6,230 nucleotides of DNA, taken from NCBI GenBank assembly GCA_018240935.1, contig JAFEEV010000307.1:1-6230 (forward strand). The letters are read 5' to 3'. Shown piece by piece: positions 1 through 6,230 of this stretch. This DNA is from Pseudomonadota bacterium (GTDB lineage: Bacteria; Pseudomonadota; Gammaproteobacteria; Burkholderiales; Nitrosomonadaceae). The position numbers were made by a program, and so were the translations under genes. Each line of letters opens with the position of its first letter. Within the stretch, counting starts at the first letter, position 1. The notes beneath the pieces were generated by a model. It saw nothing but the letters and a program-made list of their open reading frames with translations. It made no database searches and was not told the origin of the DNA.

Positions 1-2718
1 GAAGCCTATTCGCGCATCGTCTGCCCGCGCAAACTGACTCCAAACGAGCGCTATCATGCGTTTCTGATTCCCACCTTTGAAACCGGCCGTTTGGCTGGTC
101 TGGGGATGAACCCCGACGACGCGCCGCACGCGACATTCTCGGCGTGGGGCGAAGGCCGCGCGGCGCCGACGCAGTTTCCGTTTTATTACCGCTGGTTCTT
201 CCGTACCGGTTCGCAAGGCGATTTTGAGTATCTGGTGCGGCTGCTCGAACCGAAACCGGCGGATAGCCGCGTCGGCCGCCGCGATATGGATGTGCAGAAT
301 CCCGGTTCCAACATCAGTGGCATCCAGAATCCGGATCTCGAAGGTGTGTTGAAACTCGGCGGCGCGTTGCTTGCACCGCTCAGCAACCAGGCTGAACAGG
401 AAATCGCCAAGTGGGAAAACTGGGATCAGCCGTATCCGCATGTGTTCCAGCAGGAACTGGCGGCCTTTCTGAATCTGGCCGACGACTATGCCCGCCTTGC
501 CGCCGATGCGGCGCACCAGAACACCGATCTGCCGGATGCCATCCAGGCCGATCCCGATCCGCTGATCACACCGCCGATCTACGGCCGCTGGCATGCGTTG
601 CGGAATCGCGTGCTGAAAGAAGCCGACGGCAGCGATGCGCCCAACAACCAAAATTGGCTGCACCAGCTCAACCTCGATCCGCGCTGGCGCAGCGCTGCCG
701 GTTTCGGCACCGATGTCATCATCGCCAACCAGGAAGAATACATGGATGCGGCGTGGGATCAGGTCGGCGATGTGCTCGAAGCCAACCGGCAAATCCGTCT
801 GGCGCAACTGGCCAAGATCACGGCCAACAGCTGGTATCAAAAGCAAGTGCTGCCATTGCAGCAAATCAGTCACGACAAAATTCTATTCATGACGGCGCCG
901 GTGCAAAAACGCGTCATCAGTCAAGGCGTGACCGTCTTTCATCAAATCAAACAAAGCCCGGTCACGCCCGCGCTGACCTCCGCACCGCTGCGGCGCATGC
1001 TGCGTCCGAACGGCCGCTTGCAGAAACTGTCGGCTTTTGACGAGCGCGTTCATCCCAACAATCTGATTACCCGCGTCAACGATGGCATCGTCACCGCCGC
1101 ACCGCCGCATGTGGTGCCTGCTTCGTTACTCACCTTGGACAATCTGTCGCAAGATGCGCAACCGAAAAACGCGCCATCCTGGTTGCTGAATTTGCTGCAA
1201 CGCTATCCGTTCATCCCTTACCTCTTGCTAGCGTTGATTGTGCTGCTCGTGATCGTACTCGCGGTGATCGGCGCCAGCGCCGCAATCTGGGCCGTAGCAG
1301 CAGCGATTGGCGCGGGATTATTGTGGGCGTACCGCACTGCGCAGCGTTTAATCACGCAAATGAATCAAGCCGATTCGGTAGCTGAAACCGGGCAAACACC
1401 GGCTGCGGTCGACTCGATGCCGCCCAGCAGTAATTTTGTTCTGACGCCGGAACTGAATCCGCTGGCGTTGGATCCGGCCAATCCGCCACAACCGGCAACC
1501 GCCGGGGCAGCCGATAATGCGCAATCGGGCCGTTTTAAAACAGCGTTGAAAGATTCGTACACATTGCTGCAAAACGGCCTGCAAGCCGGTGTCATTCCCG
1601 CAGCCGTACCGGTGAATATCGCCCAAGTGGCGACGGATACGCTGGTCAAACTAAATCCGGCGATTACCATCCCGAAATGGACGCTGGGCAACATCCTATT
1701 ACCGCCGCATATCATCGGATTGATCGGCGAAAAGTTTGTCGAAGCGATGGCGTACCCGGAATTCGATGTCCCGATGTACAAACCGCTGGTCGATAAATCC
1801 ACCGAGTTGTTTGTGCCGAACCTGAATTTCATCGGACAAAACACCATCACGTTATTGAAGACCAACCAGCCGTTCATCGAGTCGTACATGGTCGGCCTCA
1901 ATCATGAATTCGCGCGCGAGTTGTTGTGGCGCGAATATCCGACCGATCAGCGCGGCTCCTACTTCCGGCAGTTCTGGGACGTCAGCGGTTTCCTGAGTCC
2001 GGCCGAAGACAGCAAACAACGCCGCGAGGAATTGAAAGATATCCCGCCGATTCACCGCTGGTCACGATTCTCCAAACTGGGCGAGCACGATAATCGCGAA
2101 CAAGGCCTCGAAAACGAAGAGGAATTGGTATTGGTGATTCGCGGCGAATTGCTGAAAAAATACCCGAATGCGGTGATTTATGCGCAAAAAGCCAAATGGC
2201 AGCCGATCAGCGCTACCAATCCGGTGCCGAACAAAAACACCGAACGGGTATTCGACGACAGCGTGCCGATCAAAACGCCGCTGTACGAGGCGCAAGTCAA
2301 ACCGGATATTTACTTTTTCGGTTTCGATTTAACCGAGGAAGAAGCGCGCGGCAATCCCGAGGTCGACGACGAGCCGGGCTGGTTCTTCGTGATCAAGGAA
2401 CGCCCGGGCGAACCGCGCTTCGGCCTGGATATCAGCCGCGAAAGCACCGACCCCATTCAGGTCTGGAACGATCTGGCTTGGGCGGATGTAGCGCCCGGTA
2501 TCAGCGATGGCGAATTTATCGACATCGCCGCTGCACCCGCGCGCAGTCTGCCGAACACAGCACCGGGCGGCACCGCGCAGGAAAAAGCGGAGCAATGGAA
2601 AGAGGATCATTTATTAAGCTGGACCAGCAATATCAACTCGGCGGAACTGGCTTACATTTTATTTCAGGCACCGGTTCTGGTCGGCGTGCATGCTGCCGAA
2701 ATGCTGCCGCGCGATTAA
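1..2718 (+). CDS. Large membrane-associated hypothetical protein, probable contractile-injection-system accessory (5' end outside window)
   Basis: The frame is open from base 1 to TAA at 2716-2718, giving 905 visible residues (numbered from base 1). The true start lies upstream: TTG at 91 and the first in-frame ATG at 106 would both cut off an N-terminal block that looks conserved, with SRIVCPRKL (residues 4-12) and FETGRLAGLG (26-35). Further blocks are FPFYYRWFFRTG (59-70) and RRDMDVQNPG (93-102). Residues 407-444 are almost uninterrupted hydrophobic (YLLLALIVLLVIV...IWAVAAAIGAGLLWAY) and fit two membrane helices. A Pro/Ala/Asn-rich linker follows at about 456-510. The C-terminal half has AYPEFDVPMYKPL (584-596), LLWREYPTDQRGSYFRQFW (641-659), RGELLKKYPNAVIYA (714-728) and PGWFFVIKERPGEPRFGLD (792-810), and ends in a mildly hydrophobic segment. 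No enzyme motif or signal peptide is visible. From memory these blocks belong to a large uncharacterised family found beside phage-tail-like injection system genes. A membrane anchoring role is inference. The reading frame is certain; the function is not. Confidence 0.85.
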   Translation, partial: EAYSRIVCPRKLTPNERYHAFLIPTFETGRLAGLGMNPDDAPHATFSAWGEGRAAPTQFPFYYRWFFRTGSQGDFEYLVRLLEPKPADSRVGRRDMDVQNPGSNISGIQNPDLEGVLKLGGALLAPLSNQAEQEIAKWENWDQPYPHVFQQELAAFLNLADDYARLAADAAHQNTDLPDAIQADPDPLITPPIYGRWHALRNRVLKEADGSDAPNNQNWLHQLNLDPRWRSAAGFGTDVIIANQEEYMDAAWDQVGDVLEANRQIRLAQLAKITANSWYQKQVLPLQQISHDKILFMTAPVQKRVISQGVTVFHQIKQSPVTPALTSAPLRRMLRPNGRLQKLSAFDERVHPNNLITRVNDGIVTAAPPHVVPASLLTLDNLSQDAQPKNAPSWLLNLLQRYPFIPYLLLALIVLLVIVLAVIGASAAIWAVAAAIGAGLLWAYRTAQRLITQMNQADSVAETGQTPAAVDSMPPSSNFVLTPELNPLALDPANPPQPATAGAADNAQSGRFKTALKDSYTLLQNGLQAGVIPAAVPVNIAQVATDTLVKLNPAITIPKWTLGNILLPPHIIGLIGEKFVEAMAYPEFDVPMYKPLVDKSTELFVPNLNFIGQNTITLLKTNQPFIESYMVGLNHEFARELLWREYPTDQRGSYFRQFWDVSGFLSPAEDSKQRREELKDIPPIHRWSRFSKLGEHDNREQGLENEEELVLVIRGELLKKYPNAVIYAQKAKWQPISATNPVPNKNTERVFDDSVPIKTPLYEAQVKPDIYFFGFDLTEEEARGNPEVDDEPGWFFVIKERPGEPRFGLDISRESTDPIQVWNDLAWADVAPGISDGEFIDIAAAPARSLPNTAPGGTAQEKAEQWKEDHLLSWTSNINSAELAYILFQAPVLVGVHAAEMLPRD

Positions 2719-2762
2719 GCATGGTTACATAAGTACAAAATCTCAACCGACAGAAATGGCTT
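2719..2762 (+). other. Short intergenic spacer with weak ribosome-binding region
   Basis: This 44-base gap separates the stop of the first gene from the ATG of the second. It is more AT-rich than the flanking coding sequence. There is no clear -35/-10 pair and no terminator-like GC hairpin with a T-run, so co-transcription of the two genes is the simplest reading. The only purine run at a suitable distance from ATG 2763 is AGAAA (2752-2756), a poor Shine-Dalgarno match. An in-frame TAA at 2730-2732 with no ATG, GTG or TTG between it and 2763 fixes the start of the second gene. The ATG at 2756 is in another frame and stops after six codons. Confidence 0.6.
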
Positions 2763-5700
2763 ATGACTCAATTTAAAGACACACAAGAGCAGATCGACCA
2801 AGCACGCCGCCAACACCGGAAAAGCCGGCTGAACTGGTTCACCGCCAACGAGAAGCTGCAAAAAACCGGGCGCTTGATCGCAGCGATGCGCCGCCGGACG
2901 GATGGCAAAGCCAAGGAACAATTACAAGCGTTGCTGCGCGAGCAAGAAGCGCTGCGGGCTGATACCGTCAAGCTGCAAGCCGAGCTTGAGCGGAACCGCC
3001 AGGTATTGATCGACCGGGAATCGTTGTTCGAGACTTTCTCCGATCCAACCAAAAACATCGGCCAATTGAACGATCTTCACCCGATCCTGCTGTTTCCGCT
3101 GCGCATCGAAACGCGCTTCAAAAAAGTCACCGTCCCCGGCGGGCGCGATGTCAGTACCGATCAGTTATGGGTGCGCGTCTACCCGGACGACATCAGCGTC
3201 GACACTTTTGAAGAAATTCCTTCCGAAGTCGAAATCAGCAACACCCGCGTCTATTGGGCCAATATCTGGAAAGCGGGCGGTGTCGACAGCGAAAAACGCT
3301 CGGCGTGGCAAGCGCTGGTCAAAAGCCATGGCGCGGGGCGGGCGTATTGGTTGAGTCAATTATTCAAACCGCTGAATCTGGCTGAAGAACCGGTCAAAGC
3401 GGATGGCGATTATATTTTGGTGATCGTTTCGGAACAGCCGCTGCCCGCAGCCGAAAAACCGTTCGTGCAGCAATACTGGCAAGCTGTTTTCAACGCCAAT
3501 AACGACGCCACGGTATTGGATGCAGCGTATGCCAAACTCAAAAACGATCTCGGCGAAGCGCGCGCGCAGGAAATCGTCACGTTGTACCAGCCGCAGAATC
3601 TGAACGTCAAACCGGCGCAACCTGAAACCATCACCAACGTGCGCGTTGAATTTCTGGAATTACCCGTCGTCAGTGGGATCGATACGCAACTACAAGCCTG
3701 GACCAATCCGGCGCGCGTAGCGCTGTTACCGGAACGGTTCGTGGTGATGGGCTTCAACGGTAAGGAACAAACGCTGCTGCATATCGGCCGTCCGGTGCCT
3801 TCGGAACTGATCGTCGGACCCAATCCGAACGCGCCGGAAGATCAGCAACTGCGTCTCGAAGACGACGAACTGATCGTACCCGATGAAATGAAGTGGGTCA
3901 CCGATTTTGACGAAGCGGTCGCCAAGGGGATGGGGTTCAAGATTAATCTGAACGATGTCCAGGCAAAACGCGGCTTCGACCGGCTGTTTGTGCTCGGTGT
4001 GCGGCTCAGCGCCGATGTCGATAAAAGCCGCGAGCAATTGCAGCAGTTGATCCAGCACCATCAGCGCAGCCGCAAAGGATTCAGTTTCCTGATGCAGGGC
4101 GCGCCGACCAATAACGTCGAAGATCAGGAAAGCGGCTACACCTGGTTCAGCGACGCCGACGCCAGTTACGATCATTATTTTATCCAATACCCTGCCGACG
4201 ATGATCCGGCCGATTGGCGCACGCGCAAAGACGGCCGCTGGCTGGCCAACAGCCTGGGTGTCGACCCGGCCGTTCTGAAATTATCGCCGCAGTATTACGC
4301 CAGCGATCAGATGGAAGCCCGGGCGATGAACGAAGCGCTGTGGCCGGCGACATTGGGTTATTTCATGGATCAGATGATGGAGCCGGTATTCAGCGACGAC
4401 ACCATCACCGCTACGCGCAACTATTTCAACCGTTACGTGCTCGGCCGCGGCACGCTGCCAGCCATCCGCATCGGCAAACAACCGTACGGCATTCTGCCGG
4501 CCACACCGTTCTCGCGCCTGGCGTGGATCAATCGCAAACTGTTCAACAACGACCGGCTGGAGCCGCATATTTCCGGTTCTTTTCTGTTCCTATCCCGGCT
4601 CTACGCACTCATCAAGAAAACCGATGAGCGCTGGACTTCACTGCTGCCGCAGGTAGCGTACGTCGGCAAGCCGCAAACCGATCCGCAACAAGCCTTGCTC
4701 GACATTGTCGGGCTGCATCCCGCGTCGGTCGAGTTTTATCAACGCTACGCGGAAAGCGCCGAGCAGTTGTATAACCGCTATAAAACGTCCGGTATCAATG
4801 GCGCGATCTACGCCGCAATCACATCGCTGATTTACACCCAGAGCGGCCTCAACCTGCTGGCGCAACTGGGCTACTCGGCGCAGGACAACAACAAGATCCC
4901 CGATATTCTGAACAAATTCTTCACGCTCGCCGCCAACCTGCTGAAAGGTCCGCTGATCGACGATCAAGCGCTGTCCGAATTCAATCCGGTGCGGATTTAT
5001 CACACCGGCGGTTCGAATTATCTCGAATGGCTCGCTGCCGCAGCGCGCCAGTCGCACAACACCCTGCGCTTGCAGCAAGGATTTATCGACGAAAAACCGC
5101 CAACTGCCTTGCTCTATCTGATGCTGCATCATGCGCTCGATTTGTCCTACCTCGACACCAGCCTGCGTCTGCATCTGGAAGCGAATGTGCTCAATCCGCA
5201 GCAATTCTCCGTGGCGAAACGCGAGCCGAAGTTCATGCACATTCAGGAATCCGGAGACGATAAAGGCAGTCCTTGGCAGTACCTGTATAAAGCGGAACCG
5301 GCAATCACCCATCAGCCGAATGTGCAAATCGGCGATTTCATTCCGCAAATCCTGACGCTGCGCAATCCTTACCTGAATACCCAAATCAACGCGCTGGAGC
5401 GTTTGCAGCACACACCGACAGCTCGCCTGGAACGGATTTTCGCCGAACATATCGACTGCTGCAGCTACCGTCTCGACGCCTGGTGGCTGGGACTACTGAA
5501 TATGCAATTGGACATCATGCAGCAAATTGCCGGGCAAACGCTACCGCTATCCGGCGTGGCGCCGGATAGCGGTAGCGCTGCCGATTCGCATGGCTGCTAC
5601 TTGGGCGCTTACGGCTGGCTGGAAGATGTCCGGCCGGAAAACAAAAATCTGACGCCGGTCAAACTGACGGACGAGCTCGATAAAATCTTCAACAAACCCG

Positions 5701-6230
5701 GTCAAGCGCCGTTGACCGCGGACGACAAGAATTTCGGCTACATTCACGCGCCTTCGTTGAATCATGCCGTTACCGCAGCCGTACTGCGCAACGGTTATCT
5801 GGCCAACGCCACGCCGAAAAATCCCGACAGTCTGGCGATCAATCTCACCTCCGAGCGCGTGCGGCTGGCGATGAACGTCATCGACGGCATGCGCAACGGC
5901 CAGAGCCTTTCGGCGCTGCTGGGTTATTATCTGGAGCGCGGTTTGCACGATGCCGGTGATTTGTTCCTCGACAGCATCATTTTCGATTTGCGCAAGCAAT
6001 TCCCGCTTGCCGGTGACCGGCTATCGACCACCGCAACCGCCAGCAACGAGCCGATAAGCGCGGTAGAAGCGCGCAATGTCGTCGACGGGCTAGCTCTGGT
6101 CGAGCATGTGCAAGCACAAACCGGTGCGAACCGGAATTATCCATTCGGTATTGCGCAGCTCCCAACGATCACCGAGCAGAACAAACTGAATGCGATCAAT
6201 CGTGAAGTGCAGCACATCATGAACATCAAC
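2763..6230 (+). CDS. Very large hypothetical protein with N-terminal coiled coil, probable contractile-injection-system accessory (3' end outside window)
   Basis: The frame is open from ATG 2763 to the last base, giving 1156 residues and no stop, so the full protein is longer. Residues 8-92 are rich in Glu, Lys, Arg, Gln and Leu with heptad-like spacing (for example KEQLQALLREQEALRAD), indicating a coiled coil. Blocks that look conserved follow: HPILLFPLRIETRFK (106-120), LWVRVYPDDISVDTFE (135-150), GRPVPSELIVGPNP (342-355), MKWVTDFDEAVAKGMG (376-391), RGFDRLFVLGVR (403-414), IRIGKQPYGILP (568-579), CCSYRLDAWW (899-908), GAYGWLEDVRP (948-958), HAPSLNHAVTAAVLRNGYL (995-1013), SERVRLA (1030-1036), ERGLHD (1058-1063) and VVDGLAL (1106-1112). 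There is no signal peptide or membrane segment, so a cytoplasmic or assembled-particle location is likely. No catalytic motif is recognised. From memory the blocks match giant uncharacterised proteins encoded with eCIS/phage-tail-like clusters, often beside relatives of the first gene here. A structural, chaperone-like or cargo role is possible; none is shown. An internal perfect inverted repeat lies at residues 926-939. Confidence 0.85.
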   Translation, partial: MTQFKDTQEQIDQARRQHRKSRLNWFTANEKLQKTGRLIAAMRRRTDGKAKEQLQALLREQEALRADTVKLQAELERNRQVLIDRESLFETFSDPTKNIGQLNDLHPILLFPLRIETRFKKVTVPGGRDVSTDQLWVRVYPDDISVDTFEEIPSEVEISNTRVYWANIWKAGGVDSEKRSAWQALVKSHGAGRAYWLSQLFKPLNLAEEPVKADGDYILVIVSEQPLPAAEKPFVQQYWQAVFNANNDATVLDAAYAKLKNDLGEARAQEIVTLYQPQNLNVKPAQPETITNVRVEFLELPVVSGIDTQLQAWTNPARVALLPERFVVMGFNGKEQTLLHIGRPVPSELIVGPNPNAPEDQQLRLEDDELIVPDEMKWVTDFDEAVAKGMGFKINLNDVQAKRGFDRLFVLGVRLSADVDKSREQLQQLIQHHQRSRKGFSFLMQGAPTNNVEDQESGYTWFSDADASYDHYFIQYPADDDPADWRTRKDGRWLANSLGVDPAVLKLSPQYYASDQMEARAMNEALWPATLGYFMDQMMEPVFSDDTITATRNYFNRYVLGRGTLPAIRIGKQPYGILPATPFSRLAWINRKLFNNDRLEPHISGSFLFLSRLYALIKKTDERWTSLLPQVAYVGKPQTDPQQALLDIVGLHPASVEFYQRYAESAEQLYNRYKTSGINGAIYAAITSLIYTQSGLNLLAQLGYSAQDNNKIPDILNKFFTLAANLLKGPLIDDQALSEFNPVRIYHTGGSNYLEWLAAAARQSHNTLRLQQGFIDEKPPTALLYLMLHHALDLSYLDTSLRLHLEANVLNPQQFSVAKREPKFMHIQESGDDKGSPWQYLYKAEPAITHQPNVQIGDFIPQILTLRNPYLNTQINALERLQHTPTARLERIFAEHIDCCSYRLDAWWLGLLNMQLDIMQQIAGQTLPLSGVAPDSGSAADSHGCYLGAYGWLEDVRPENKNLTPVKLTDELDKIFNKPGQAPLTADDKNFGYIHAPSLNHAVTAAVLRNGYLANATPKNPDSLAINLTSERVRLAMNVIDGMRNGQSLSALLGYYLERGLHDAGDLFLDSIIFDLRKQFPLAGDRLSTTATASNEPISAVEARNVVDGLALVEHVQAQTGANRNYPFGIAQLPTITEQNKLNAINREVQHIMNIN
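5539..5577. repeat. Perfect 18-bp inverted repeat with 3-base loop inside the second gene
   Basis: The left arm cgctaccgctatccggcg (5539-5556) and the right arm (5560-5577) are exact reverse complements, separated by TGG (5557-5559). Pairing ends immediately outside the arms. No T-run follows, so it does not look like an intrinsic terminator, and it sits in the middle of an open frame. In frame it encodes about TLPLSGVAPDSGSA (residues 926-939), a Pro/Ser/Gly/Ala stretch between the conserved CCSYRLDAWW and GAYGWLEDVRP blocks. This suggests a surface loop tolerant of inserted sequence. It could be an inserted palindromic repeat element of a dispersed family, or a structured mRNA element. Genome copy number is unknown. 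Confidence 0.85.

Noticed and set aside
91..108. TTG at 91 or ATG at 106 as the start of the first gene
   Set aside because: The frame is open to base 1, and the preceding 30 residues (SRIVCPRKL...PTFETGR) look like part of the conserved protein block, so the real start is outside the window.
411..1040. Plus-strand open frame (209 codons) overlapping the first gene in another frame
   Set aside because: Its product is Arg/Ala/Gln-rich low complexity, typical of a frameshifted reading of GC-rich coding DNA, and it overlaps a well-supported gene over its whole length.
2728..2765. Short inverted repeat cataag/cttatg spanning the spacer and the start codon of the second gene
   Set aside because: Only 6 bp arms with a 26-base loop and no extension; expected by chance.
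3726..4187. Minus-strand open frame (153 codons) in the second gene
   Set aside because: In-register antisense shadow; no independent start signal or protein motif.
4638..5450. Long minus-strand open frame (270 codons) opposite the second gene
   Set aside because: Its codons are in exact register with the sense codons, so it stays open simply because TTA, CTA and TCA are rare in the sense strand. The translation is rich in Arg, Gln, Ile and Val with no recognisable motif and lies entirely inside the stronger sense gene.
5547..5999. Minus-strand open frame (150 codons) near the right end
   Set aside because: Same register effect as the other antisense frames. It lies opposite conserved protein blocks of the sense gene, which explain the sequence fully.
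6009..6021. Near-perfect small palindrome gccggtgaccggc
   Set aside because: Six-base GC-rich arms around one base are common by chance in coding DNA of this composition, and nothing nearby supports a function.

Overview
The window holds two large protein-coding genes on the + strand, both cut by the window edges, with a 44-base gap between them. The first runs in from the left edge and stops at 2718 (905 residues visible). The second starts at ATG 2763 and runs off the right edge (1156 residues visible, no stop). Together they fill more than 99% of the sequence. I see no RNA gene, insertion sequence, CRISPR array or complete operon boundary. Base composition is moderately GC-rich with mixed codon use (CTG/TTG leucine, GCG/GCC alanine). 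This fits a Gram-negative proteobacterium, perhaps a beta- or gammaproteobacterium, but it is only an impression and gives no secure taxonomy.

Neither protein carries a classical enzyme signature that I can recognise. Both match, from memory and without a search, large 'hypothetical protein' families that I associate with extracellular/cytoplasmic contractile injection system (eCIS, phage-tail-like) gene clusters. The first has an N-terminal block with SRIVCPRKL and FETGRLAGLG, a central hydrophobic double segment that looks like a membrane hairpin, a Pro/Ala/Asn-rich linker, and a C-terminal region with LLWREYPTDQRGSYFRQFW and PGWFFVIKERPGEPRFGLD. The second begins with a charged coiled coil, followed by blocks such as LFPLRIETRFK, YPDDISVDTFE, IGKQPYGILP, CCSYRLDAWW, GAYGWLEDVRP, HAPSLNHAVTAAVLRNGYL and a serine/arginine/glycine-rich SERVRLA...ERGLHD segment.

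No sheath, tube, baseplate, LysM/spike or AAA+ ATPase gene lies inside the window, so the injection-system link rests on family recognition and must be tested with the flanking DNA. The genes are co-directional and closely spaced and probably share one transcript. A speculative model is that the first protein is a membrane-embedded partner or docking component and the second a very large soluble accessory or structural component of the same machine.

The most striking DNA feature that gene content does not explain is a perfect 18-bp inverted repeat with a 3-base loop (5539-5577), inside the second gene and in frame. It encodes a variable-looking loop between two conserved protein blocks.
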